Assembly (NCBI RefSeq): GCF_000685015.1
Contig: NZ_BAYA01000003.1
Coordinates: 372,001-436,000, forward strand
Length of the DNA: 64,000 bases
Direction: 5' to 3'
From: Paraburkholderia bannensis NBRC 103871
GTDB lineage: Bacteria; Pseudomonadota; Gammaproteobacteria; Burkholderiales; Burkholderiaceae
Of the stretch, positions 54,630 to 63,059 are shown piece by piece. Position 1 is the stretch's first letter; every line of letters starts with the position of its first letter. The notes beneath the pieces are model-generated. The model worked only from the letters and a program-made list of their open reading frames with translations, searched no databases and was not told where the DNA came from. The position numbers and the translations under genes are program-made.

Positions 54630-55074
54630 GCAGGAGGCTCCCGATACCAGACGTTGAAGCGTCGAATAAAAACGATGAAACGAGGCGGCGGACACAGCTA
54701 GAGAGTGCGTGCAGAACGCGCGCGGCGCAAGCCCTTACGCTGCGCCTGGCCACGCGTTGCGGCCCCCGGCCGCCGCGCGGCAATTTTAACCAATTCGTAC
54801 ACCGCACCCAAGACGGTCGCGCCGCGCGCGGAGCATCACCCTCCGTGCTAACCCTCAAAGCGTTCGATAATCGCACACTTATGGGCGATAATCGCGCATT
54901 TCGCGCGTTGTACGCATTGATCCGGTGCGTGCACCGCCCTATGCTCCGTTTCACCGCTGCCGACCACACGCAGCCAGGTGACCAGGCAGGCAGTCACATA
55001 CGTCGTCGCATACGCGGTCACAAACGCAGAAACATCAGGCAGAACAGAACGCTGCCGGGACTGGAGACACTCTC
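54630..55074. promoter_or_regulatory. hppD/MHS transporter control region with two PcaR-like boxes
   Basis: No gene seen. GTTCGATAATCGCAC (54862-54876) and GGGCGATAATCGCGC (54883-54897) share CGATAATCGC and are spaced 21 bases centre to centre, two helical turns. The first equals the PcaR (IclR family) site I recall from Pseudomonas putida. The IclR gene at 56494 is the obvious binder. Each box holds GATAAT, a possible -10. Confidence 0.6.
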
Positions 55075-56394
55075 ATGACCCCCACCCTCGAATCCACGGG
55101 CGCGGCCGAACCGTCCAACGCCCGCCACGCACGCAGCCAGGCGAAGAAAGCGGCGCTTGGCAGCTTCGTCGGCGCCGTCGTCGACTGGTACGACTTCCTG
55201 CTCTACGGCATCGTCGCCGCGCTGGTGTTCAACGCCGAATTCTTCCCCGCCATCGGCAAGAACATGGGCACGCTCGCGGCCTTCGCGACCTTCGGCGTGG
55301 GCTTCCTGTTCCGCCCGCTCGGCGGCGTGGTGTTCGGCCACTATGGCGACCGCCTCGGGCGCAAGCGCATGCTCGTGCTCACGGTGATGCTGATGGGCCT
55401 GTCCACGGTCGCCATCGGCCTGCTGCCCACCTTCGCCACGATCGGCTGGTGGGCGCCCGTGCTGCTCGTACTGATGCGCGCGATCCAGGGCTTCGCCGTA
55501 GGCGGCGAATGGGGCGGCGCGGCGCTCATGGCGGTGGAAAGCGCGCCCAAGGGCAAGAAAGCGTTCTATAGCAGCGGCGTGCAGGTCGGTTACGGCGTGG
55601 GCCTCGTGCTGGCGACCGGCATTGTCGCGCTGCTGAGCCACCTGCTGGGCGATGCAGCGTTCCGCTCGTGGGGCTGGCGCCTGCCGTTCCTCTTCAGCGT
55701 CGTGCTGGTGCTGATCGGCCTGTGGGTGCGTTCGAGCATGGACGAGTCGAAGGAGTTCGTCGAGAAGGTCGAGCACGGCCATCGCAAGCTCAAGATGCCG
55801 GTGCTCGAAGCGCTCACGCGTCACCCGAAGGCCTTCCTCTACATCGTCGCGCTGCGTCTGGCCGAACTCTTCACCATGTACATCGTGACGGCGTTCGCGC
55901 TGAGCTATTCGACGGCCAACCTGGGCCTCTCGCGCGACCTGTTCCTGGGCATTGGTCTCTTTGTCGGCGCGATCTCGTGCGTGACGATTCCCTGCTTCGC
56001 GTGGCTTGCCGACCGTCTCGGCCTGCGCCGCATCTACCTGATCGGCGCGGTGATCGGCCTGGCCAGCGCGGTGCCGTTCTTCCTCGCGCTGGAAGCCCGC
56101 TCGACGCTGTGGATCGTGATTTTCTCGGTGGCGCTGGCGAACCTCGCGCACGACATGGTGGTGAGCGTGCAGCAGCCGCTGTTCACCGAACTGTTCGGCG
56201 CCGAATACCGCTACAGCGGCGCAGGCGTGGGCTATCAGTTCGCCAGCGTCGTGGGCGGCGGCTTCACCCCGTTCATCGCCGTGGCGCTGGTGGGCGTGGG
56301 CAACGGCTCGTGGCACCTGGTGGCCGCGTACCTCGCGGTTGGCTGCCTGATCTCGCTGATCGTCGCCGCGCGCATGAAACCCGCGCAGGCCTGA
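55075..56394 (+). CDS. MHS-family MFS transporter (PcaT/ShiA-like)
   Basis: 439 aa, 12 helices. GAVVDWYDFLLYGIVAAL opens helix 1 and GHYGDRLGRKR is the loop 2-3 motif, both marks of the metabolite:H+ symporter family (ShiA, PcaT, ProP). Probable substrate is an aromatic or dicarboxylic acid. It precedes an IclR regulator and faces hppD, so uptake of a hydroxyphenyl acid is possible but unproven. Confidence 0.9.
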   Translation: MTPTLESTGAAEPSNARHARSQAKKAALGSFVGAVVDWYDFLLYGIVAALVFNAEFFPAIGKNMGTLAAFATFGVGFLFRPLGGVVFGHYGDRLGRKRMLVLTVMLMGLSTVAIGLLPTFATIGWWAPVLLVLMRAIQGFAVGGEWGGAALMAVESAPKGKKAFYSSGVQVGYGVGLVLATGIVALLSHLLGDAAFRSWGWRLPFLFSVVLVLIGLWVRSSMDESKEFVEKVEHGHRKLKMPVLEALTRHPKAFLYIVALRLAELFTMYIVTAFALSYSTANLGLSRDLFLGIGLFVGAISCVTIPCFAWLADRLGLRRIYLIGAVIGLASAVPFFLALEARSTLWIVIFSVALANLAHDMVVSVQQPLFTELFGAEYRYSGAGVGYQFASVVGGGFTPFIAVALVGVGNGSWHLVAAYLAVGCLISLIVAARMKPAQA

Positions 56395-56435
56395 GTCCGC
56401 TTGAGCCTGACCACGGCACGCGATTTCGTCGAATG

Positions 56436-56465
56436 AAAAAGGCCGGGCATTTGCCCGGCTTTTTG
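56436..56465 (+). terminator. Terminator of the MHS transporter gene
   Basis: GCCGGGC (56442-56448) pairs with GCCCGGC (56453-56459), loop ATTT, followed by five T. Confidence 0.85.
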
Positions 56466-56493
56466 CGCTGCGTTTTGCGCTGATAAGCGAACC

Positions 56494-57264
56494 ATGAAAA
56501 CCTCCACCCTCGACAAACGCGACTGGATCGCGGGCCTGGAAAAAGGCCTCGCGATTCTCGAAGCATTCGACAGCGAGCACGCGCGCATGACCGCGACCCA
56601 GGCCGCCGAGCGCACCGGCCTCTCGCGCACCGCCGCGCGGCGCTATCTGCTGACGCTCGAATCGCTGGGCTATGTCTATACCGATGGACGCCTGTTCGGC
56701 CTCACGCCGCGCGTGCTGCGCGTGGGCTGGTCGTACTTCGATTCGGCGCGGCTGCCGCGCACCGTGCAGCCCTATCTTCAGCAACTGAGCGCGACGCTCA
56801 ACGAATCGGCGTACGTGAGCGTGCTCGACGGCTGGGATCTGGTCGTGATCGCGCGCAACGGCGTCTCGCGCGTGATGACCACGGGCTTCGTGCTGGGTGC
56901 GCGCGTGCCCGCGCCGCTGATCTCGCCGGGCGTCGTGCTGCTCGCCTACAAGGAGGATCAGCAGGCGGTCTCCACGTGGCTCGACGGCGTGGAGCTTGCG
57001 CCGTTCACGCCGCACACGCTCACGAGCGCCACGCGCCTGCGCGAGAAAATCGTGCGCGCACGCGCCGATGGCTACGCGCTCATCGAGCAGCAATTGCAGG
57101 TAGGCGTGCGCGGCGTGGCCGTGCCGCTGCGCAACCGCGGCGGCGACGTGATCGCCGCGTTGAGCACGAACATGTCGATGGGCAACGAAAGCCCTGAAGC
57201 CGCCGTGCAGCGCGTGCTGCCGCATCTGCAGGAGACCGCGCTGGCGATGCTCAACGTGCTTTAA
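56494..57264 (+). CDS. IclR-family regulator (PcaR/PobR group)
   Basis: 256 aa. HTH at about 14-60 (GLAILEAFDSEHARMTATQ, GLSRTAARRYLLTLESLGYV) and an effector domain with NESAYVSVLDGWDLVVIAR and ALSTNMSM. The PcaR/PobR group senses aromatic acids such as beta-ketoadipate or 4-hydroxybenzoate. Follows the MHS transporter after a terminator, so it has its own promoter. Likely target: boxes at 54862-54897. Confidence 0.92.
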   Translation: MKTSTLDKRDWIAGLEKGLAILEAFDSEHARMTATQAAERTGLSRTAARRYLLTLESLGYVYTDGRLFGLTPRVLRVGWSYFDSARLPRTVQPYLQQLSATLNESAYVSVLDGWDLVVIARNGVSRVMTTGFVLGARVPAPLISPGVVLLAYKEDQQAVSTWLDGVELAPFTPHTLTSATRLREKIVRARADGYALIEQQLQVGVRGVAVPLRNRGGDVIAALSTNMSMGNESPEAAVQRVLPHLQETALAMLNVL

Positions 57265-57271
57265 ACGTCGT

Positions 57272-58138
57272 TCAGTCCGCCGCCGCCGCGACGATCCAGG
57301 TCTCGAACAGGCGCATTGCCGGTGTCATCGCGCGCGACGCCAGGCTCGTGAGCCAGTAACTGCCTGTGGGCACTTCGATGTCGAAGGGCCGCGCGAGCAG
57401 CCCCGCCTGCAATTCGCGCGTGAACATGCGCGCGGGCGCGAGTGCAACGCCCGCGCCCTGCATCGCGGCCTCGGCCATCAGCCGCGACGAATCGAAGATC
57501 GGCCCGCTCACCGTCCACGACTCGACCCCGGCCGCTTCGAACCAGCGCAGCCACTCGTCGGTGCGATAGGAGCGCAGCAGCGTCTCGCGCGCGAGGTCGG
57601 CGGGACTGCGCAGACGCTGCGCGATCCCCGGCGCGCACAGCACCGCGAGCGGCGCGTCGAGCAGCCGCGTGTTCTGCGTCGCGGGCCATTTGCCGTCGCC
57701 GAAACGGATCGCGAAATCCAGCCCCTCGCCCGCCAGGTCGACGAGATTGTTGTTGGTCAGCAGCCGCAATTCGACGAACGGATGCGCCTCGCGAAACGAC
57801 TTGAGGCGCGGCATCAGCCAGCCGATCGCGAACGTCCCCACCACGCCCACCGTCAGCACCTCGTGCAGACGGCCGCCTTCGAACTGCTTGAGCACGCCCT
57901 CGATACGGCCGAACGCATCGCTCAGCACGGGCAGCAGCGCGCGCGCCTCGTCGGTCATGCCCAGGCCGCGCGGCAAGCGCCGGAACAGCGGCACGCCGAG
58001 CCAGTCTTCGAGCATGCGCACCTGCTGGCTGACGGCGGCCTGCGTGACCTTGAGTTCCAGCCCCGCGCGCGTGAAGCTCAAATGACGCGCCGACGCCTCG
58101 AAGGCGCGCAACGCATGCAGGGGCACATTGGGACGCAT
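57272..58138 (-). CDS. LysR-family regulator, AmpR/GcvA type
   Basis: 288 aa. HTH in residues 1-60 (LHALRAFEASARHLSFTRAG, QAAVSQQVRMLEDWLGV), the RPNVPLHALRAFEA opening of the GcvA/AmpR group. It is divergent from a class C beta-lactamase 115 bases away, the classical ampR-ampC layout, in which AmpR responds to cell-wall muropeptides. Confidence 0.9.
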   Translation of the reverse strand: MRPNVPLHALRAFEASARHLSFTRAGLELKVTQAAVSQQVRMLEDWLGVPLFRRLPRGLGMTDEARALLPVLSDAFGRIEGVLKQFEGGRLHEVLTVGVVGTFAIGWLMPRLKSFREAHPFVELRLLTNNNLVDLAGEGLDFAIRFGDGKWPATQNTRLLDAPLAVLCAPGIAQRLRSPADLARETLLRSYRTDEWLRWFEAAGVESWTVSGPIFDSSRLMAEAAMQGAGVALAPARMFTRELQAGLLARPFDIEVPTGSYWLTSLASRAMTPAMRLFETWIVAAAAD

Positions 58139-58145
58139 GGTCTAT

Positions 58146-58164
58146 CCATAAGTTTTGCTTGTGG
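58146..58164 (+). promoter_or_regulatory. Candidate AmpR-type operator
   Basis: CCATAAG (58146-58152) and CTTGTGG (58158-58164) form a near-perfect inverted repeat (one mismatch) around TTTTG, placed directly at the LysR start in the divergent gap. LysR proteins bind such T-N11-A elements. Confidence 0.55.
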
Positions 58165-58253
58165 GTGGGGCAAATTATCGTCGCTTGTCGATGCGGCGGC
58201 AACGCCAGAGAATGCACGGCACACAGCGTATTCGACGCGCTCTCAACCCAACC

Positions 58254-59414
58254 ATGCCCGACAAAATGACTTTCAAGATAAAAGCGCTAGTGATGGCTCT
58301 GATCTGCGCAGCGGCCGGCGCGCAGGCCGCCGAACCCAACTTCAAAAGCACCGTCGACGCCGCGATCGAACCGTTGCAGGCGAAGTACGGCATTCCGGGC
58401 ATGGCGGTCGGCATCAGCGTGGGCGGCCAGCATGCGTTCTACAACTACGGCGTGGCGTCGAAGGCAACCCATGCGCGCGTCGATAACGACACGCTGTTCG
58501 AAGTCGGCTCCGTGACCAAGACCGTGACGGCCACGCTTGCGTGCTATGCGCAGACGCAAGGCAAGCTGTCGTTTGCCGCGCCCGCCAGCGACTACTTGAG
58601 CGCGCTGCGCGGCAGCGTGTTCGATCACGTGAGCGTGCTCAACCTGGGCACGCATACGTCCGGGTTGCCGCTGTTCGTACCCGACGCGGTGAACAACGAT
58701 GCGCAGATGAACGCGTGGCTGCGCGCCTGGCGACCGGCCTACCCGGCGGGCACGCAGCGCGTCTATTCGAACATGGGTATCGGCCTGCTGGGGCGTGCGG
58801 CGGCGCAGAGCCTGGGCATGCCGGTGCGCGAAGCGGTGCAGCAGCAATTGCTGCCCGCCTTCGGCATGACGCATACGTGGCTCGACGTGCCTGCTGCGAG
58901 CGAGGCGCACTACGCGCAGGGCTACGACAAAACCGACGCGCCTAAACGCCTGAACCCCGGCGTATTCGCCGACGAAGCCTATGGCGTGCGCACGACCACC
59001 GGCGACCTCGTGCGCTATATCGACGCCAACATGGGCATGGCGGCGCTCGACGTGGCCTGGAAGCGCGCCATCGACTGCACGCATACGGGCTACTACACGA
59101 CGGGGCCGTTCACGCAGGACTTCGTGTGGGAACAGTACCCGTGGCCGGTTGCGCTCGACACGCTCGCGCGCGGCAACGGCCCCGACGCGATCCTCAAGCC
59201 GACGCCCGCCCACGCGCTCACGCCGCCGCTCGCGCCGCAGGCCGACGCGCTCATCAACAAGACCGGCTCGACCAACGGCTTTGGGGCTTACGTGGCGTAT
59301 GTGCCCGCGCGGCGCATCGGCGTGGTGATTCTCGCGAACAAGAGCTATCCCAACGAGGCGCGCGTGAAGGCGGCTTACGCGATCCTCGAAGCGCTCGATA
59401 AGGCGAAGCCCTGA
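58254..59414 (+). CDS. ampC: Class C beta-lactamase (AmpC)
   Basis: 386 aa from ATG 58254 (a second ATG at 58266 is possible). Signal peptide to about residue 25. Active-site motifs: SVTK (Ser86, Lys89), YSN (171-173) and KTG (336-338), all at class C spacing. A periplasmic serine cephalosporinase. Divergent from the AmpR-type gene, so probably inducible. YSN rather than YAN is common outside Enterobacterales. Confidence 0.93.
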   Translation: MPDKMTFKIKALVMALICAAAGAQAAEPNFKSTVDAAIEPLQAKYGIPGMAVGISVGGQHAFYNYGVASKATHARVDNDTLFEVGSVTKTVTATLACYAQTQGKLSFAAPASDYLSALRGSVFDHVSVLNLGTHTSGLPLFVPDAVNNDAQMNAWLRAWRPAYPAGTQRVYSNMGIGLLGRAAAQSLGMPVREAVQQQLLPAFGMTHTWLDVPAASEAHYAQGYDKTDAPKRLNPGVFADEAYGVRTTTGDLVRYIDANMGMAALDVAWKRAIDCTHTGYYTTGPFTQDFVWEQYPWPVALDTLARGNGPDAILKPTPAHALTPPLAPQADALINKTGSTNGFGAYVAYVPARRIGVVILANKSYPNEARVKAAYAILEALDKAKP

Positions 59415-59438
59415 TCGGCTCGCGGCTTAAATCGCGGC

Positions 59439-60353
59439 TTAGAGATTGGCGCGTGCCACGCGGCACGCCGCCAGATCCCACGCGGCGCAACCGACGCTCT
59501 TGAAGAACACCGGCGCATCCGGCGCGAGCTTCTGCCGGATGGCGTCCGCCAGCGTGTGCGCGTGGTTCCAGTCGAAACCCGCCTGGATCAAATCGCCCGC
59601 CTCGTGCTTCGCGCCAGCCGGATCGTCGAGCACGACGAAGCTGCTATCGACGGTCGCCTTGCCGATTTCCGCCGCATCCGGCGTGAATGCGCCGACGCCC
59701 ACCACGATGCGCCCCGCACGCGCCGGAGCGTCATAAACCGGCGACTTGCTGGTCGTCACCGTCACGACCACGTCGACCGAATCCGGAATGTCGCCGTCCA
59801 ACGCGCGCAGATTCGGCGCGACGTTCGCGAGCCCTGCCACGAAACGCTGCGCGCTTGCGGGCGTCGTGCCGCGCGCGAGAATCTGCGCCTGCGGAAACAG
59901 CGCCGCGAAGGCTTCGACGTGATTGGCCGCCTGTTTTCCGGTGCCGATGATCAGGATCTCCTTCGGCGCCGCGCCATGCAGCGCCAGGATGCCGAGCGCG
60001 CTGACCGCCGCCGTGCGACGCCCCGTGACGGTCGGGCCATCGAGCACGAACAGCATCTCGCCGGTGACCGGGTCGCAGGCGATCACCTGACCGTGGATCG
60101 TGGGCAACCCGCGCCTGCCGTTGCCGGGACAGACGTTTACGAGCTTGTGAATGGCGATGTCGGCGGCGCTCGACGGCATGGAGAGCATCACGCCGCCCTC
60201 TTGCAGCGGCACGACGAGCCGCTCGGGGCTCACGATCTTGCCGTCTGCGTAATCGGGAACCGTTGCGCGCAGAACCTGCACGAGCTGCGGATAGGGCAAC
60301 AGCGCGGCGGTCGCGCTGGCGTCGAACGATTTGAGTTGCGTGGTCATGGACAT
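59439..60353 (-). CDS. lhpI: Delta1-pyrroline-2-carboxylate reductase (ornithine cyclodeaminase/mu-crystallin family)
   Basis: 304 aa from ATG 60353 (second ATG at 60347). Family marks: IVSPERLVVPLQEGGVMLSMP, IHKLVNVCPGN, NAD(P)-binding ILIIGTGKQAANH and VGVGAFTPDAAEIG. The group with this context reduces Pyr2C to L-proline, the second step of trans-3-hydroxyproline use; the dehydratase gene is at 62007. Ornithine cyclodeaminase is less likely, as no ornithine pathway gene is near. Confidence 0.85.
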   Translation of the reverse strand: MSMTTQLKSFDASATAALLPYPQLVQVLRATVPDYADGKIVSPERLVVPLQEGGVMLSMPSSAADIAIHKLVNVCPGNGRRGLPTIHGQVIACDPVTGEMLFVLDGPTVTGRRTAAVSALGILALHGAAPKEILIIGTGKQAANHVEAFAALFPQAQILARGTTPASAQRFVAGLANVAPNLRALDGDIPDSVDVVVTVTTSKSPVYDAPARAGRIVVGVGAFTPDAAEIGKATVDSSFVVLDDPAGAKHEAGDLIQAGFDWNHAHTLADAIRQKLAPDAPVFFKSVGCAAWDLAACRVARANL

Positions 60354-60383
60354 GGCGTGAATCAGGTCTAAAAGTGGATCAAA

Positions 60384-60522
60384 ATTAAACCACATCTGGG
60401 CAGAAATCAATCCATGATGCTGCGTGTCCGGCGCAACCTGGCACGAAAATAGCGCCAAATCTCAGTAAGAACTGCGGCAAGGAGAACCAGATCACTTTTC
60501 ATGCGAGGTTAAGTGGTATATT
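60384..60522. promoter_or_regulatory. Divergent lhpI/gntR gap with opposed half sites
   Basis: GTGGTATATT (60513-60522, plus) and GTGGTTTAAT (60393-60384, minus) match at 8 of 10 bases and face each other, one near each start. They may be binding sites of the adjacent GntR protein. Weak evidence. Confidence 0.3.
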
Positions 60523-60550
60523 CGAGACCAACGCTTGGCAAGGTTCCCAC

Positions 60551-61327
60551 ATGGCTTCCGCACGCATCGACGCTCGCACCGCTCCCACCGCTACGCCGGA
60601 TTACCCGGCGAATTTCCGCGCCCTCCAGATCTACGAGCAGGTGTCCGAGAAGGTGCGCGCAGAAATCCGCGCTGGCCGCTACCTGCCCGAATCGCGCCTG
60701 CCTTCCGAGCGCGAACTGGCAGCCATGTTCGGCGTCGGGCGGCCTGCGGTGCGCGAAGCCATCGGCGCGTTGCAGAACGAGGGCCTCGTCATTACGCGCC
60801 GCAATTCGGGTACCTATGTCTCCGAAGACGCGCCCGAGATCCTCGCGCGCGCTGCTGCGTCGTCAGCCGGCGACACGGCCACGCTGCAGGCCGACTACAG
60901 CCCGTCCGCGACGCTCGACGTGCGCCTGATCCTGGAGCCCGCCATCGCACGGCGCGCCGCGGCCCACAAGAAGCGCGATCCGCTCGCCGAGCACTATCTT
61001 CAGCAGATGGAAACGCTCACCGACGTGGCCGATCCGGAACAGCGCGCGCTCTGGAACAACAGCGACCGCCTGTTCCATCGGCAGCTAGCCGTGATGACGG
61101 GCGACATGCTGCTCGTCAAGATCGCGCAGGAAATCGCCGACACGATGGATCAGTCCCTGTGGAAGCGCATCAAGGACGACGGCATCTACGATCCGGCGCG
61201 TATCCGCCTGTACGTGGCGGAGCACCGCCTCATTTACGAAGCCATCGTGACGGGCGACGCGGACGCCGCCGCGTTTTACGTCGAGCAGCATATCCATCGC
61301 GTACAGCGCGACATCGCACCGGGCTGA
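60551..61327 (+). CDS. FadR/GntR-family regulator (FCD domain)
   Basis: 258 aa, ATG with AAGG upstream. HTH at about 30-95 (YLPESRLPSERELAAMFGVG, RPAVREAIGAL) and an FCD effector domain. Divergent from lhpI and beside the hydroxyproline genes, so it probably regulates them with hydroxyproline or Pyr2C as signal. Separate from the GntR gene at 24511. Confidence 0.92.
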   Translation: MASARIDARTAPTATPDYPANFRALQIYEQVSEKVRAEIRAGRYLPESRLPSERELAAMFGVGRPAVREAIGALQNEGLVITRRNSGTYVSEDAPEILARAAASSAGDTATLQADYSPSATLDVRLILEPAIARRAAAHKKRDPLAEHYLQQMETLTDVADPEQRALWNNSDRLFHRQLAVMTGDMLLVKIAQEIADTMDQSLWKRIKDDGIYDPARIRLYVAEHRLIYEAIVTGDADAAAFYVEQHIHRVQRDIAPG

Positions 61328-61331
61328 GCCT

Positions 61332-61910
61332 TCAAGGCGCAATCCACCCGCTGATCCAGCGCTCGCCTTCACGCACGAATCGCGCGCGCTCGTGTCCGTC
61401 CACAGCGGACAAATCGAGCCACTCCAGCGCATCGGGCCGCACTTCGACCACGCAGAAGTTCTCGAAACCCGCCTCGGCGTCGTGCGGCTTTTGCGGGTCG
61501 TCGAATGCATCGCGCGGCTCATCGATCGGCGTGCCCGGCGCGAGCAAGGTGCGATACACGACCAGACTTTGCAGGCGGCTCGTTTCCCATGCTTCGCGTC
61601 TGGTCGGCCCATCGTCGACGACGTTCGCCTCGCCGGACACGCGTATTTGCAGGTTGCGCGTGGCATCCACGCCCGCCAGCGCGATGCGCGATTGCCGGCG
61701 CAATTCCGCGATTTTTTCCGAGCGCAGATCGGTGTGAAACGTGATGAGGTTCTCTGGTTCGCTCACGCGGCGCAGCACCACGGAACGCACGCTCGGCGCG
61801 CCATCGAGCCCGGTCGTGGCCGCCTGCATCACCTTGAACGGCTGATGGCCCGCCAGCGTGCCGTTCGCAAGACACGTCCAAAGCTCTGAAAAAACGAGAT
61901 CCAGCTTCAT
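61332..61910 (-). CDS. Pyridoxamine 5'-phosphate oxidase-related flavin protein
   Basis: 192 aa. FMN-binding split-barrel: SVRSVVLRRVSEPENLITFHTDLRSEKIAEL and a C-terminal FENFCVVEVRPDALEWLDL. It resembles PdxH but lacks the complete C-terminal pyridoxamine-oxidase block, so it is a PNPOx-like protein of uncertain substrate. Convergent with the GntR gene only four bases away. Confidence 0.85.
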   Translation of the reverse strand: MKLDLVFSELWTCLANGTLAGHQPFKVMQAATTGLDGAPSVRSVVLRRVSEPENLITFHTDLRSEKIAELRRQSRIALAGVDATRNLQIRVSGEANVVDDGPTRREAWETSRLQSLVVYRTLLAPGTPIDEPRDAFDDPQKPHDAEAGFENFCVVEVRPDALEWLDLSAVDGHERARFVREGERWISGWIAP

Positions 61911-61944
61911 GGCAGGGGTGGCTCGCTACGGAAATCGACAAACG

Positions 61945-61975
61945 AAAAAAGCGCGCGCAATGATCCGGCGCGCGC
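61945..61975 (-). terminator. Terminator of the hydroxyproline dehydratase gene
   Basis: GCGCGCGC (61951-61958) pairs with GCGCGCGC (61968-61975); the A6 run at 61945-61950 supplies the U-tract on the minus strand. Confidence 0.8.
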
Positions 61976-62006
61976 ACAAAGCCCCCTGGTACGGGGAGAA
62001 TCGCCA

Positions 62007-63014
62007 TCAACGCACGAGAAAGCCGTAGGTCAGCGGATCGCGCTCGTCGACGATCCATTGCGCGAAGCCACAAATATAGGCCTCGCCTTCGACCTCGGGG
62101 ATTACGGCCGGAATACCCTGCACCGTGGTTTCCTTCAACACGCGCCCCTTGAACACCGTGCCGACGATCGACTCGTTCACCAGCGTTTCGCTGGCCTTGA
62201 GTTCGCCGCGCTGATAAAGCTGCGCCACGCGCCCGCCCGTGCCCGAACCGGTAGGAGAACGATCGACTTCGCGATCGGCGAACACGCAGCAATTCGCCTG
62301 CGTCGAGCCTTCGTGACGCGGCGCGTTGGCGATGATCGTGCCGTAAATGTGGTTGATCTCGGGAATCTCGGGATGCTGCACGGGAAAGGCCTGGTTTGCA
62401 GCGGCTTTCACTTCGGCGCCGAAGCGGATCAACTGCTCGACCGCCGCTTCCCGCACCGGCAAGTCGAACGGCGCGCCATCGACGTAGAAATAAAACGCGC
62501 CGCCATAGGCGATATCGCCCGTCACCTTGCCGAACGTGGGCGTCTCCACGGTCACGTCGCGCTTCCACAAAAACGACGGCACGTTGACGAAGCGCACCGT
62601 GCCCGCGTGCTCGCCGTCCCACTTCACGAAAGCTTCGATGAAACCGCACGGCGCATCGATGCCGACCCGCGTTTCGGGAACCGTGCGCTGCACCCAGCCC
62701 AGTTCGACCGCCGCTGTCGACAGTGCGATCACGCCGTGGCCGCAATGGTCGCTATAGCCCTCGTTATGCAGGAAGATCACACCGAAGTCGGCCCCCGGCG
62801 ACACCGGCTCGGTGAGGTAGCCGCCGTACATGTCCGCATGGCCGCGCGGCTCGAACATGAGCGCGCGGCGAATATCGTCGGCGTGCTCCTTGAGCCACGC
62901 GCGGCGCTGGACGATCGTGTCGCCGGGCAGGCGCGGCAGGCCGCTCGTGACGATGCGGAACGCCTCGCCGCCGGTGTGAACCTCGACGGTCGAAATGGTG
63001 CGGGTCGGTTTCAT
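62007..63014 (-). CDS. lhpH: trans-3-Hydroxy-L-proline dehydratase (proline racemase superfamily)
   Basis: 335 aa. First catalytic site Cys91 in YSDHCGHGVIAL; the second site reads DRSPTGSGTGG, with Thr255 where racemases and 4-hydroxyproline epimerases have Cys. The Cys/Thr pair is the established mark of trans-3-hydroxyproline dehydratase, which gives Pyr2C. AGGAGAG lies before the ATG. Works with the reductase at 59439; the binding-protein gene just upstream on the same strand may take up the substrate. Confidence 0.92.
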   Translation of the reverse strand: MKPTRTISTVEVHTGGEAFRIVTSGLPRLPGDTIVQRRAWLKEHADDIRRALMFEPRGHADMYGGYLTEPVSPGADFGVIFLHNEGYSDHCGHGVIALSTAAVELGWVQRTVPETRVGIDAPCGFIEAFVKWDGEHAGTVRFVNVPSFLWKRDVTVETPTFGKVTGDIAYGGAFYFYVDGAPFDLPVREAAVEQLIRFGAEVKAAANQAFPVQHPEIPEINHIYGTIIANAPRHEGSTQANCCVFADREVDRSPTGSGTGGRVAQLYQRGELKASETLVNESIVGTVFKGRVLKETTVQGIPAVIPEVEGEAYICGFAQWIVDERDPLTYGFLVR

Positions 63015-63059
63015 GAATTCAGATGCTCTCCTGCCAGGTGATTGCGCATTGCCCTGCGT

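Noticed and set aside
55018..57225. 735-codon minus-strand frame across the MHS and IclR genes
   Set aside because: Antisense shadow; both plus-strand genes are recognisable families.
59439..60353. Ornithine cyclodeaminase
   Set aside because: Same superfamily, but the neighbouring hydroxyproline dehydratase makes pyrroline-2-carboxylate reductase the better call.
62007..63014. 4-Hydroxyproline epimerase or proline racemase
   Set aside because: The second catalytic Cys is Thr (DRSPTGSG), which marks the trans-3-hydroxyproline dehydratase branch.
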